Assembly (NCBI GenBank): GCA_036924085.1
Contig: JAVGWX010000003.1
Coordinates: forward strand, 127,158,974 to 127,222,973
DNA: 64,000 nt
Direction of reading: 5' to 3'
Origin: Ariolimax columbianus
Lineage: Eukaryota > Mollusca > Gastropoda > Stylommatophora > Arionidae
In this document: piece after piece, positions 22,701 through 37,700 of the stretch
Layout: each line of letters begins with the position of its first letter
Numbering within the stretch: position 1 is the stretch's first letter
Notes under the pieces: generated by a model
What the model was told of the DNA's origin: nothing
Databases searched by the model: none
What the model saw: the letters and a program-made list of their open reading frames with translations, nothing else
Position numbers and translations under genes: made by a program

Positions 22701-25700
22701 CACATTTATATTCAGGAATCACGTTAATAGTCCGAGAGTTATCATAGAAAACACAAAGAAAACACCGTTTTATCAAGATGGAAATCGACTGCGACCATGT
22801 CCGGCGCCATCTTTTTCCACTCAGGTAAAAGGAATGAAAGCCATATAGTCCTGCTTACAGATGCCCTGGCCGTAGTCACAGCACTAAAAAAGCCAGAAAA
22901 ATACTGAACTTAATGATTTAAGAGCAGTACTCTGTCAACTATGCCAGCAGTCCGCACCAAAAAGAGTAGTGGTACAGTGGGTTCCATCCCACTGCAACAT
23001 CCAAGGCAACGAGGAGGCAGACAGACTGGCAAAAGAAGGTGCTAGACTACCACAACCGGATACTAGTGTGATGTACGAAGAGTCAAAACGGCTTATTAAA
23101 GCCAGATACATGACCAAATGGGAAACAGAACATACTGGCTACACAAAAAAATTATGCCTATTACCAGTTGAACAGAAGAGAGTAGGTCGTGGTCTTTAGA
23201 CTTCGCACTGGCCACAATAGACTGAGGTACCACCTATTCAACAAATTGAAGATAGGTGGCACTGACGAATGCTCGTGTGGTACCGGGAAAATGACCGCTG
23301 AGCATCTGCTGCAGAACTGCCCGACATACGAGGATCAGAGAGAGCAGATGTGGCCATCACCAGTGGCAACATTAGACAAGCTCAATGGCAGTGTCGACAG
23401 CCTCAGGATGACCGCTGCTTTTTTCGAAAAAATAAAGGTTGACGTCTGACAGTGTAAGAAAAAGAAGAAGAAGAAGACTCCAGATTTGATATGAAATTTT
23501 TCTGAAAGTCTGGTTATTGTTCTAACTGAGCACTGGCTACTAATGTAAAGACTTTTGCATATGTTGATAAGGTGATCGTTTACTCCACAATGTGCAAATA
23601 TTTTCCATAAATATTGTTTATCTACCGGGTTGAAAGTTTTTTTCTTGATCTACAAACACGTCCTGATCATGTTCAGTTGTTTTTCCCATCAATTTTCTGA
23701 AAGTAATTAGTATTTGTCTGTATATATCGCACATATTTTGCACTAATTTTATGTCCAAGATGAACCCTACAATTGGTTTCATCTTCTCATTATCGTTCTT
23801 GTTCTCCTCTAATGAACTAATTGATCTCACAGACATCTATTAGGATAATATTCTTGATTAAAATATGTTGTTTCTCATAAACACAGCAGTCAAGTTCAAT
23901 TTTATCATCCTTCAATATTTATGAGGAATTTGTTTTCTTCTTGTTTAGAAGTATATGTATGTATTCTGTCTCTCTTTTTTTCTATTTATTTAAAATATAT
24001 TTAAAAAATGAATGCAAAAACTTGATTGTGCAAACATGCATTTTCTATAAAGCATGAATATCATAAAATAAAATACATACATAATTAACACAACACTTCT
24101 ATTTTTACCTTTCTATATATTAAGAATCTTTTGTGCTGGAATGTAAAATTTCCTGAATTCTCTCACTCCTTTTAGTGTAGGTCCTGGATGACCTCCAGGT
24201 AGTACTCTTTGGTAATGGTTTGATCTTGTGTTATGTACCAGTGATGCACAACCTCCACAGGAATCAAAGAAAAAGTCAACCTGACTTAAACATTGGGTCA
24301 CTTCATGGTGAATGAAAACCCGATGGGTGCTCACTTCACTCAACACCGAAAGGCTGAGTGCCAACGACTGACACAATCTGCAGGTCTGAAAAAATTCACG
24401 CATGTGCATGATGGTTCTCTATACCTCCCTGCTGAAGGACACCACTCTCTTGCTTTAATTGTTTCTGCTGAAAAAAATTAAGGTTGGATCCTTTTTGAAC
24501 ACACCTTATATATATATATATATATATACATGTTTCATTCAGTGATCCTGGATAAATGGCTCCAACAGAACAGACTGACTAAGGAGAAGGAATCAAAGAT
24601 GGAAGGCTAACTCAGTACCCAAAAATGTCTGCTGAAATCGAATGTGTCAGACCGAACATCCGGTTACTTGCAAAGCCCTTTGCAGGGCTTGGTAGCAAGA
24701 GTTTGAGAATGAACGAAAAGAAGAATTATCAAAATGCTAATAATGTAATATACCTTGTTAAAATGTGTATTCACATTTTCCTTTTCAGCGGGATGTATCA
24801 GTCTCGGCCACAGGTAGGTTCACACTTACACTGCCATTAAAACACTGTGCATGCTGAGTAGCACTAATTTATTAATCCAAACAAACTAGGTTGTTTTTTT
24901 TGTATTTTAATGTGGAACTATTAATGTCTTGCGCTATTCCGCTATGGCACATTTATGTGATATTTGAGTCAAGTTTTTGATAAAATAATATTGAGCATAA
25001 TCTCCAGAGTATTGATGAAGGTAGCTATTGTTGAGGGATGGGATGTATCGGGTGAGTAGAGATGATCTCTCTGATGCTAAAATACCATAAAATTAACTCC
25101 ATCAACATTTTTAAAAAATGAGGGAATACTATAATAATATAATCCTGGTGTTCTTCTTCGTTCGTTCTCAATCTCCCAATACCAAACCCTGAAAGGGCAA
25201 GTAGCCGAATGTAGTCCGGAGAACGGAATGCGTTGTGTTGTAGTTTACAGCTTGGCTGCGATATTTGCACCTTTCGGTCCAACACATCCGACTTCAGCAA
25301 GCATTTTTGTAGTACTGGTTTAGCATTCCCTCTTCGATCCCTTCTCCTTAGCCAGTCTGCCCTGCTGCAGCCTGTTATCCAGGATCACCGCGTGGAGGTG
25401 TAGAAGGGTCTTGGCAGCTATGGTTCGCTGGCCCTAACGCTGGCAGTAAGCTATGGGTCGCTGACCACTGCAGCTCATGCGCTGCTCAGCATCTTGATCC
25501 CATCCTGGGGTTCATTCAGGCACATTATGTGCCCATGCTAGGTAGTCAAATGTCATCTAAACTCATTTCTTTTTTTTGCTTTTAAGTACCATGCTGGAGG
25601 TTTTGTCGTAGGACATCTCTCCATCTCATTGGTGGACGTCCGGGGCGACGATTATAGGTATAGGGCCACCATGATGTCACTTTACATGTCCATGAGGGAA

Positions 25701-28700
25701 TAAAAAACAATATACCTTAAATACAAACAAGGCTTAAATGCAGTTTTATGTGAGAACAGAAAACAATGCTAATCAAGGTTGGTAATCTACTTAAGCCTTT
25801 ATCAATGCCTGGACAAATGGGAATAGAAACAAAAACAGCTAACTAAGTTCAATGAATATCAGTATAATATCAGTACAAATTATTAAGTAAATCTTGCAAA
25901 AAAATATAATAATTTTTAACTGCAATGTTTTTGTGTGTTATCTTCAATTGGTAGTTAAAAATTTACCTCATTGTTCATATATGGTCTAGTTTGAATAGTT
26001 ACAGTGGAACAAAAAATGGTGGAGTAAATGGAAATATAAATGAGAGATAGGACTGTGAGAATGAAGATAAAGATGAGAACAAATTGTATGATAAAATATA
26101 ACATTTACAAAGAAACATATTGAACAGAGTACAACAGCTAGATAATTTTAAGATTGCAGTTGCTGATGAATTTGCTTCCCGAAATTAAAATCGTACACCT
26201 ACACAAGGATAACCACACTTGGGATTTGCTGCTTATTAATTTAATTTCAATTCTAATAAATATTTGTTCTTTCTAGAGTTATACTTACTTTAAATAGTTG
26301 TGTTTGTGTTTAATAAGTATAGTAAAATATGATCATTTATATTTCTTAATATACTGTAATAATTGTCTGTCTGAGACAAAAGGTTAAAGCATGCTTTCAG
26401 CTTTCCCCCTGTGAAAATCCTATAATCTTTTTTTGTGTCACTGCTCTTGCCTTAGGGTGTCGCAGAGAGGAAAGTGTAGAATTCGGGCTTGCACTAGGTG
26501 AGAGGCTATGCTGCTGACATGCTGAATTGTTGGAGTGTTTTTTTCTTTGATCCTCTCTATATATTGTTACCGGGGTCGACCTCATACTAGTCTAGTGACC
26601 ATGAAACCTCAATGTAGTATGGCCTCACTGTAGGTTGATCATAATGCATTCTTGTCAAATGTCCAAACCACTTCATCTTCTGTGCTTCAATATAGTAATT
26701 AACTGATGTAGTCCCCACCATTTTCCTCAATGTGCTGTTGCAAATTTTATTGCAAATTGTCTTTCCTGCTGCACTTTGTGCACATGCATCTCACAGATCT
26801 CAGTCTGACATTTGTGTCTATAATAGGCTAATGAAAGCCATAAAAGCAAGAAGAATACAGTACATAAACAAATTGTGTTTATAAATGAGATTTCCTTGAT
26901 TTGACAATGGGCAGAAAGGTATAGATTATACCAAATAACAAAAACTCTAGCCATACAAATACATACACACAAATATCTTAAGCTCTGAGACGGGAGGAAT
27001 CTGCCTCCAGACATCGTCTACCATACACAACATGGAAGTCGCTGAACAGACTCCGAGCTGGTGTATCACGGTGCAAGAGGAATATGAAACAATGGGGATA
27101 CACATATGACTGTGGCGCAATACAGAACCCTGACCACCTGATGACCTGTCCCAACCTCCAGGAAACATGCAATAGGTGTACCCTGCTGGAGCAAATGACA
27201 TGGCAATACATGTTGCTGAATACTGGATGCATACTGTATAATGTGGTGCTTGGACAGGGATGAAATGTTAGCAAGAGAGGGTTACTCTGTTACTCATTTA
27301 TTATAGCTAAGGTATCACAATTTAAAAAAAAATCTCCAGTATACAGACAATATAAAGCTCTGGGGTGGTGTGGCAAAGCGGCCAATAGCATGGCTCATAA
27401 CTGAAACTTGCTTTTGTTCAGGTTCATGAAACAACAAGAACATACCCCTGTGGGAAGTAAATCCATTAAGAAAAATAAGTGCTTAAGTTGAATGCATTGG
27501 GCCATTAGGCACAAAACACAGTACAATGCACACTGTTTAGGAATTGGATGAACAAGAAAAAAAATAATAAGAAACTATATTTTAAAAAAAAATGTATAGG
27601 CTACTCAGGATTTCAGGGCAACAAGTATATTTACATAATATATAATAGGAAGAGGGGTCAGGGATACTCAACCAGTGGGGAGTTTCTCTCTACAAATTCT
27701 TCAATTTGAACAACACAAATTAGTTATGGATATTAAAATAACTACTACGACAGACTGTATTGAAAAATACAGAGTCCTAGTCTAAATGAGCAATGATTGC
27801 AGAAAAAGGAGAAGACAGCAGTGGCGGTCATACACTGAAGAATATGCAACGACCCATACAAATTAAGGGTAACTTGCACGTAGGAACGTATAAGTCAGCA
27901 TGCCTTGTTTTGTGTAATTGGTCTTCCTAGGATGTCGGTAAAGTGATACAGAGAGACAGAACATTTCGAGGACATTTGATCGTCACCTTTCTTCATTTTC
28001 TGTAATAGGAGCATAGGATCACTATTACAGTTGGTCTTCTTGCTGGAAGTTTCCGCCTAAGAATTAATGTGCTCATGCAGTAGTGGTTCTGTAGCTGTTT
28101 TACATGATGAGTTTCCCAGTCACATGCACAACCTTCTTTAGTCACCTTGTGCAATCAACGTATTCGGCACAGTGGGTAGATTTTGTTCTTGTAAATATCC
28201 TGACTTTTCACAGAATATTTTGTCATAAATGTGAAATTACTTTACATGTGTTATTTCTATTGAATTTCAGATGGCATTTGTCAACTATGTTTGAAAATGA
28301 CAGGCATTTCTCTCATCTGTCATCATTGGAGCGTGAACTTGGTTTTCGTACTGAGCTGGTGATTACTTATGTTTTTTAAAATATTTATAAATTGTTGCTT
28401 TGTTTCCACATTGGGGTCGCTATAGCTGAGTGGTAAGGTGCTCACTTCTCAAGAAACAAACAGAGGTATGAAACGGTGGACTGTTCAAATCTCACAATTT
28501 CAACCTATTGAATTATCATTGGCAAGTGATGCAGTGGCTCATGCAAACAATGCAAAACACTGATTGGGCACGCCACATATTCTGAAGAAAAGATGAACAT
28601 TGGAGCACATCGACAACTTATTACCCACTGGACCTCCATAGCTCAGAATAAAGATCAGTGAAGACGAAGCTGGGACATGCAGTAGTACAACCACTGTTAA

Positions 28701-31700
28701 AGAACAGATAATCAAGTAAAAAAAAGTAAAGTGAAGTAAAGTAACCCATAGCATTACTGTCATAGGGGTGTGAGGATTTAGCGATCTTACATTTCAAAGG
28801 CTCGGCTATACGAGAGCGGTAACTATCTCCTCTCCCTCGCCGTTTTACTTCCCGGACTGAACAGGTACCCATTTAAGGCTGGGTTGACCCGGGCGCCGTT
28901 GCGGTCTAAAAAAACATTGCTACCTCATCTGGGGAATGAACTCAGGACCACTCAGATTGCGAAGTCAGTGCGCTAACCACTGCGCTACGCTGCAGTAATT
29001 TGTTTAATAAAAAATATTACAAATTGGTAAACATTAGTTATGTATATAATATGGAAAGCTTTCACACCGTTTATGGTCTCTATCATTGTCATGGGGGATT
29101 TATCTCATTTAGGTCTACACGGATGAGAAGGGGGGAAAGAAAATATCTAATTTGCATGTTTAGTAACTTCAGAAAATGTGCTAGCTTATTATTGACCATA
29201 CACATTTTTAATTCACATTTTGGGAAGAGCAAAACAAGAAATAGAATTTATGTAAAAATGTATTTAAAATTGATACCAAATAAATATATGCTTTTTTTTG
29301 GTTCAAAGTTGGTGAACCAAATATAAAGTTTTAAAAATCTCTTTCCCCAGGGCTTTTACTTCTCATATTTCAAAACAATGATTACAGCTGATTCAGCCTC
29401 CAGTGGTCTTCAGAGACTCATATGGGACAACATCACAGAGTACCCGTCAACTATCAACACGCTAAAGCGATTCAACCTTTACCCAGAGGTTGTGTTTCAA
29501 CTGTTTTCTTGATTCTTTTAAGTTATTTCATTCAATTTGCTTATATCAGGTTTTGTGTGGAGATGTAAAGTCAGTTCATCAAAACCAAATTAGTGCAAAC
29601 CAAATTCATCTCATGCCAAATTTAGTTCATGCTAAATTCATACTATGTCTTATATACAAGTTCATAAATTGATGCAAATATAATTTTTAGTTTGGATTTT
29701 ATTAGTTTATAGGCAAGGTTAAGTTGGTCCTATAGCAGATATTGCCATCAGGGATAAAATATTAGATACCTCATTGTATTAGGTCTTAACTTTTCTGAGG
29801 TAGGTTGACAGCTCACTCTCTCATTGCCTTGCTTTCTTTAACTCTATATCAGTTACCCATTAACTACTGGGTAGACTCGAGCATGCTGAGAGCAGGAAGT
29901 GAACCTCATTCCTTTGCTGCAAGAAACAGGCATCTAATTTTGTTGCTGCACAGACAAAGTTTTATGGCCATTAGTTTTCTTGTGCGTGCTGGATCAGCAA
30001 AACATGTCAGTTACATCGTAAATGTTTATTATGTTTTCAAATAGTGACTTACACTGATCTCTATTACCATTACAGTGGTAATACTTGCAACTACAACATG
30101 GTAGAATAATTACTAAAATGATCTTGTAGTGAGTTTTTTAATATGAACTCAACTTCCTACTGATATAGCAAGTGGTGAATATATAGCAAGTGGTGAATAT
30201 CAATCAATCAAAGACTATCATTCCTTCTGGTTTATAGACCAATGACCACATCTTCCCAGCATATACAGTCCTGGGTTACTTTTTCTGTCTCCCTCCAGGT
30301 GTAGCCATTTAATTGTAGTTCCATCTGCCATTCTTTTCTCCATGTATATTTAGGTCTACCTCGCTTTCTCTTCCCTTGAGTATTCCATGTGAGAGCATGC
30401 CTGGCTATGTTGAGTATGCCTTCCTCAGCGTATGTCCTATTTAGCCCCATTTTATTATCTAAATTTGTTGTTCCAATGGCTATTACTAGCACTTTTCCCA
30501 CAAATCTTCATTTCTCACCTTGTCCTGCCATTTTATACCCCTATCCTTTGTAGGTGACTGTTAACGAAGGACTTGAATCTTTGTTGTATTTCCTTAGTCG
30601 TTCTCCATGTTTCGGCTCAATACAACAGCACCAACTAAACACTGGCGTTGAATATTCCAACTCTTATGTGAACCTTGATTTCCCTGGAAGTGGTGAAAGT
30701 GGCTTGCAGTCAATAGGCAGGATACCTTTCCTAAAAGCCTTTTATTATTTTGACCATTTTTGAAAAGTAGCCAGCTTCAGCTTCTATTAGTAAAACATGA
30801 TTAAGAAATTAATGGTTGCACATTTCATCCTTTGAATGAAATAAATATAATGTTAATGTAATATCCAATAATTCTATCTAGTTCATCAATATGTTCGTAA
30901 GAATCTGTCATTTGTTCTACCTATTTTGAGTTGATCTTGACACACCTCCTGGAAGTGATGGTAGGAAGCACCCAGTGGAAAGACCTGATACAATGACAGC
31001 ATAATGGTTACCAGCACAGACAGAGAGCAGGTCCTATACTGCTGGGTAGGATAAATGTCAAGAGGAAAAAGTCTGGGTGCTGGAAACCCAAAAATTACAC
31101 CTTTCCCAGGCCCTGTAAGCCGCAAGAAGGAAACCACCCACAAATTTGCTACTAATAGTCAAATACAAGCCCAAACTGCCAAAGACGGATGTGTTGGACC
31201 AAAAGGTGCAAATATCGCAGTCAAGCTGTAAACTAGCGACACAACACATTCCGTTCTCCGGACTATATCCTGCTGCTTGCAAAGCCATGTTCATGGCTTC
31301 GTAGCAGGAGATTGAGAATGAACGCAGCAGAAGAAGAAGAACAAGTCCAAAAGGCAAATCGCTATAGATACAAAATGGCACATTCTAAGAGCCAACAATA
31401 TAGATTTGTAGAACAAAAGAATAGCTTTTTGGTGTCTGTTATCAAGCATAGATCTGTCAGATTGAATACAAGGACTCATTTTGAGTCTTGGCAAGTAAAA
31501 ATGTGCCTCTTGCTACATCTGTTTCACCTGTACCTTATTTTCCAGGGCCTTCTTTGTGTTGTGGCCTAGATCAGTCTTCATAGTCAAGATAATAATCAGT
31601 TGAGATTTACCCACATGATTCTTTGATTTATCTAGGATCTGAATACTTTCTTGTTACCATGTCAATTATTACCATATTAGTTATACACATTTTTCCTTGA

Positions 31701-34700
31701 GCAGGTTATTTTGGGTGGTGCGTATCGTGTATACCAAGGTATAAGCAGTTTTATTGGTCATCAGACAAAAGTATGCTGGACTGTAAATAGAGGTGATGGA
31801 TTAAGCCCTGTGCAGAGCTGTGAGGGTGAGTATAATCTTACTAAAAACTCACCGTGCTGCTAATATATCTGAAACTACACAAGAAAATATCTTTTAGCAA
31901 CATAAATATCAATATTTGTTGCATGTTATCAACATCTATTCTGTATCATTATTAAAGCATGTTTAGTGTTTCTGTGTAATTTTAAATTTGTTTTCTTCCA
32001 GGCTTAGGTGAGCCTTCCTACTTTTATGTCGAAGCAATCTTTCTACTCAATGGATTAATGATGGGCATATTTTTCCTGTTTGGAACTTACTTAAGGTGGG
32101 TCATTATAATTGTTTTAACAGTTACAGTAGGTTAGTAGATTGAATCTGCTGAAGACGGATGTGTCGGACTGAAAGGTGCAAATACCGCAGCCAGGCTGTA
32201 AACTAGCGACACAACGCATTCTGTTCTCCGGACTACATCCTGCTACTTGCGAAGTCCTGTTCAGGGCTTGTTAGGCGAAGATTGAGAATGAACGCAGAAG
32301 AAGAAGAATAAGTAGATTGAATGAGAAAGGGGATCAAGATGCTGAGCAGCGCATGAGCTGCAGTGGTCAGTGACTCATAGCTGACTGCTAGCATCAGGGC
32401 CAGCGAACCAAAGCTGCCAAGACTCTTCTACACCTCAATGTGGTGATCCTGGATAACAGGCTGCAGCAGGGCAGACTGGCTAAGGAAAAGGGATCGAAGT
32501 GGGAATGCTAACCCGGTACTCAAAAAATGCTTGCTGAACTCGGATGTGTTGGACCAAAAGGTGCAAATATCGCAGTCAAGCTGTAAACTACGACACAACG
32601 CATTCCGTTCTCTGGACTACATTCTGCTACTTAAGCCCTTTCAGGGTTTGGTAGCGAGAGATTGAGAATGAACGCAGAAGAAGAAGAAGAATGAGAACGA
32701 ATTAAATAGTTAACATATTGAGTTCTGTTAAATATATAGATATGTGCTCGTGAATGTGTGTGTGTGTGAGTGCTCATGTTTAAAAAATATGTATACAGTT
32801 AAGATCATCATGTTAATGATATTTAGATTCATCATCATGTAGCATGTCCTTTATAGAACGTCGCTCCCATCGCAGTCTGTCTGAAAGAAACTCTTTCCTT
32901 GCTAAAGCTCAAGCCTCCACCGCAGTCATACCTAGGCATTCCTGGATATTTTTGTGCCATCGTCTGCTTGGTCTACCCCTGCCTCTTTTGCCTGGCACCA
33001 TAAATACCATATTTAGATTACCTTTATTAAATAGCTATCCTATTTTATTTTAGTGCAGAAGAATTTATTATGACTTATATTTTTAAAACAATGCTTAGAA
33101 AGACATAAAAACCAATCTTTTTGTTTTATAGATAAACAAATCAGTTGGACATTAAGAAAAGGAAAATAAAGGTATTAACTAAAGATATAGAGAACTGAAG
33201 CAATTTGTGTGGGGCCCAGATGCAGCAGTGCATGAGCTGACAGCAACCAATGACTCATAGCTGGCATCAGGGTCAACGAGTCATAGCTGACCAAGACCTT
33301 ATTCCCCCTTCACATAGCAGTCCTGGAAACAGGCTGCACTAGTGACTAGTGTAGTCTGACAAATGGATAGGGATTACAGTGGGAAGGCAAACCCAGTACT
33401 AAAAAAAGTAAGCTGAAATTGGATGTGTCGGGCCGAAAGGCACAGTATCGCAGCCTCGCTGTAAACTATGACACAATGTCCTTTTCAAGATGAATTCCCA
33501 AGAAGAAGAATACAAATTTGTGTCAGGTTAAATCAAATGTGGCTGATATCATCAACTAATGGAATGTTTGTATGACACTTGGTAGGACGTGTGTAAATTT
33601 TGTTAGTAGTGTTGAAATAATGTCAATTAACAAAGTTATATTGTTTTAGTTAGTTGATGAGTGGTATAACAGAAGGAAGCACATGTGGGCATTACCAACA
33701 CTATTTCTGGACAAGCTTTCAAGAGATACCTGTAGCTTCAGGCTAACCACTCCTTTCTTTAGATAAATTCAAGTTAATATCTGAAAGCGTACGAAGAGGA
33801 AGAAGATAACAGTTTCTCATATGATATAATTTTTGCTCATTAAGCTGGAAGCTCACATTTCTATCCATTGTAAATGAAAGTGTGATTAATTATTAGTTTT
33901 AATCTTATTTAAAATACATGTTGAAATTACCACAAGACAAGTACATTATATATAAGCACACTGAACATACAACACATGTGACAACAGGATTAAGAGAATA
34001 AAAGGTAGCTTGGATATTTATACCATATCCTTCCAGGTGGCAGGCCTCATGTCAAGAAAAAAGACATAAACCAACTGAAAATAAAGTCTTCAAATCATAA
34101 ATTTGTGAGTGCACTAGGCACAGTCCTTAGTTTCACAGGGATTGAAAATAGAAACTGATAATATTAAAACTGAATGTATAACATCTTATTCAATTCACAA
34201 AATTATGTAGGACACTGACGGACTGGGATGAGTCTTATGTCTTTTCTATTATCTAATGTGTTGTGTCTTAAAAATGTTTGTAATATGCCTTTCTTGTTCA
34301 TTTTGCTATCCCTTCTAAACTTCTAAAAACAAAAACTATGTTTCCAGGTTTCCTTCCTTCCTAAACTAAAATTTAATACAGATTTAAAGGATAATCAACA
34401 GAAAGGACTATAACAAGTTTTTCAAAATACAGTGACCTACAATATGTAACTGGTTGTATACAGACTCTGCAGGGTCTTCTAAACCAGTATAAAGACGTTA
34501 AGTTAAGTTAAGTTAAGTTAAGACGGCACAGCCACAAATTAATTAAAGAAAGGTCCAGATTTAGATACCAGAAAATAATGTTTTAGTCAGAGAGTGGTGA
34601 ATGCTTGGAATGCATTGCCACAGGATGTAGTGCAGGCAGGGTTAATTAATGCATTCAAGAATAGATCGGATGTGCATACTTTTTAGATCAAGGAAATGTA

Positions 34701-37700
34701 AATGAAATTGGTTGTATACAAACTCTGCATAGTCTTCTAAAGCAGTATAGGGACGTTAAGTTAAGTTAAGATGAATCTTATGTCTTTTCTATTGTCTAAT
34801 AAGTTTTTCAAAGTACAGCCGGCTACAACAACAAGAGGACACAGCTAATTGTTTAAAGACAGGTCCAGATTAGATGTTAGGAAATATTTTTTTAGTCAGA
34901 GAGTGGTGAATTTGGAGGTGGGGTCAGTTAATGCATTCAATAATAGATTGGAATCTCAGTTAGTTTCAGTATCGATGGGGTGGAATAAACTGGTTGTATA
35001 CAGGTTCTGTAGATCCTTCTAAACCAGTATAATGAAGTTAAGTTAATGTGTTCTGTCTTAAAAATGTTTCTCATGTGCCTTTCTTGTTCATTTTGCTATC
35101 TTTTTAAACTTCTAAAAAGAAAGTTTCTAACTTTCCTTCCTTCCTAAACTAAAATGAAGTGACTTTAAACTCATCATCCTGTGTGATTTATTTTGCAGTG
35201 AAATACGAGCAGTATTAAAATGTACATGTACACGAGAACAGAAATACACGTGTACCAAGTTCTCATGTAAAACTGACTTATAAATTTGCTTGTGTTTCAC
35301 CCATTATTGGTTTTTTAGTTTTACTGCAGTTGCTCATATATTTATTTGCAGTGAGAGTTTACTAGGAGGCTTGCTTACAGTAACATGTTTCTTGTTTAAC
35401 CATGGAGAGGTAATCAGATAATTTTGCATGTTTTTAATTTCAACTACTGATCATTTTAACAGGTTTTAACTTGGAATATGAATGTTAAATGAAATGAGAA
35501 AGTGAGGATTTGCACCCTCAACTCTGAATCTGATTTTAGTATCATTGAAGATGAGACGTGAAAAAGCATCAAATGACGATGATCACTTAATTATAAGTAA
35601 AAAATGCATATGCTATTTTATCACCTAACCTAGGGAAAGAAGACTAACGTTTGGCCAGGTAAAATATACTGATCAGACATGTTAGTCAGAGTCAGGCAAA
35701 ACATACTGACCAAGACCCTTACTTAAGCTTCCTCATAGCTCTTCCTTGAAACGAATTGTTTTCATGGCAACCTGGCAAACAAGGTGAGGGATCGATGTGA
35801 TCCTCATTGTAGTGAACAACATGATGAAGCCAAGCATAGCATAACTGACTGGAGGACCATGGTCCACCTTCATCAGGATGTAATGAAAGCTACGACAGTC
35901 CTCCTTCATCAGCATGCTCAGGATGTAATGAAAGCTACGACAACCTGCCACTTAACGTCCTTTTCAGGGTGCACAAAAGAGTAATCCTACTCATTGTGGG
36001 CATTCAACAACAACAACCACCAAACTTTTACATCCAAAGAACAAATTTGTTCAATTTAACTTCCAGCTGTATTGGAGACCATTTATTTTTCATTTTAAAC
36101 ATCTTAAAAACTTTACTATATTTTGGCCCATACGGTTTTGTTGTTATCCATCTGAATCTATCTAAACTAGGTTAAATCAAATTTGCTGTTTATTCAATGG
36201 ATTTAATGTACTTGCTAAACATTTGTTTGATCTGGTCATTGTTTTATTTCTGTGTGTTTAATGTTCATATTTCAGCTTATCTTTAATATGATGACTAACA
36301 GTACATTTGAAAGAATTGTCATAATGTTGCCTATTATCTTATCAATGACACTTCTGGATTTCCAGTGTACAAGAGTGATGTGGACACCTCCACTGAGAGA
36401 AAGTTTTGGCTACCCACTATTTGTCTTGCAGATGTTTATATTGACCTATGTTATCAGGTATGAAATCATTATTCTAATGCTTTATCTAGGTTTAAATAGG
36501 TTATCAAAATTTCATTCATGAAACCTTTTCAGGAGATATGTGATGCCAAAAGGGTGGGGGAAGATGCAGCACTGAATGAGCTTCTCATAGCTGGCTGTTT
36601 GTATCATCGTCAGTAAACCATATCTGACTAAGAACCTATTCCACCTCCATGTGGCAGCCCTGGTAGTAGGCCGCACTAGACATTAATTTAGTCTGGCTAA
36701 GGGATAGGGGTCACAGTGGAAAGGCAAACCTGGTACTAAAAAAAAATCTGCAGAAATCAGATGTGTCGGGCTGAAAGGTGCAGATATTGCATCCTCGTTG
36801 TAAACTATGACACAATGTCCTTTTCACAATGAATGCTGATGAAGTAGAAGAAGATGAACATTATATGAACGTTTAGTATATTTGTTCTATGTAATGAAAA
36901 CCTTGGTATATTCCATCACATTCAGCAATGAAGCCACTACTTTGTAAAAAAATGTAGCGTAACAAAGTGAGGCTAAACTTAAGCATACTTTAAGACAGCA
37001 AATCCTGCTGGTTGCTTTCCTAATTAAAGGGATTCAATCAATCAATATCTTTTCAACTTCCTGTGAAGCATAGGTCTTCAACAAATAAAAGTCAAGTCAT
37101 CAAACTTTGACTTATCTATGAGGTTTTTGTGGCTTAAAATTACTATAGAATGGGATAGTCAGCCTCTTCCCAACCCTCTTTAGTTGCTTCTTGCAATGTG
37201 TCTGGCAGGTCAGTGTTACTATTTTTTACTCCTCTTATGGAATCTGGTAACACCTGTCAAGATTAAAGAGGATAAGTAACACTTGGACAGATTAAAGAGG
37301 ATGCTTTCTACAAATTGGAAGCCGCCATAATGCAGTGAAATGATCTGGGTTCAATTCTTTAATTAATGCAGGATATTTATTTCAATCATAAACCAATCCA
37401 AGGTCGACCCATCCTAAACATTTGTTACCACAGTCTGAGCTGGGGGAGTGACCATGCTCGAAAAGCTGTGGGGGACTGGCGAAGACCTGAAACACACAGT
37501 CTCCTTCGTGAACCTGACCGGACTAGAAGCGTAGCATCAATTGATCGACGAAGAAGAAGCAGAAGAAGAAGTTACCGCAGTAAGTCTGAGAAGTAAAAGC
37601 GGTCAACATGATGCTAGCCACATCATCCTTAGTGTGCTGTTGATCAAGAAAACATGCATCTAATACCATTTCCACAATATTCCACTTGGTGCGCAAATGA

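Larger units (their letters stand above)
17830..23840 (-). mobile_element. outermost LINE of a three-level nest (split by insertion)
   Basis: Minus-strand coding pieces lie at 23493-23840 (DVFVDQEKNF then QTIFMENICTLWS, resembling the RT 'DQEKAFDRVD..YLW' block) and continue at 18680-17830 (GVRQGYLLSPLLFITYVDHI, LKWFYHIKRLS, KRWITEISKLE). The two halves meet when 18697-23492 is removed. The copy is heavily mutated, consistent with being the oldest of the three. Confidence 0.82.

Noticed and set aside
22829..23449. A host RNase H gene
   Set aside because: The flanking TSD, (GAA)n tail and sister copies show it is LINE-derived, and its frames are broken.
28104..28379. Stand-alone 91-residue protein
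   Set aside because: Its useful part is DPY19L exon 3. The upstream half is intron read through a polypyrimidine tract.
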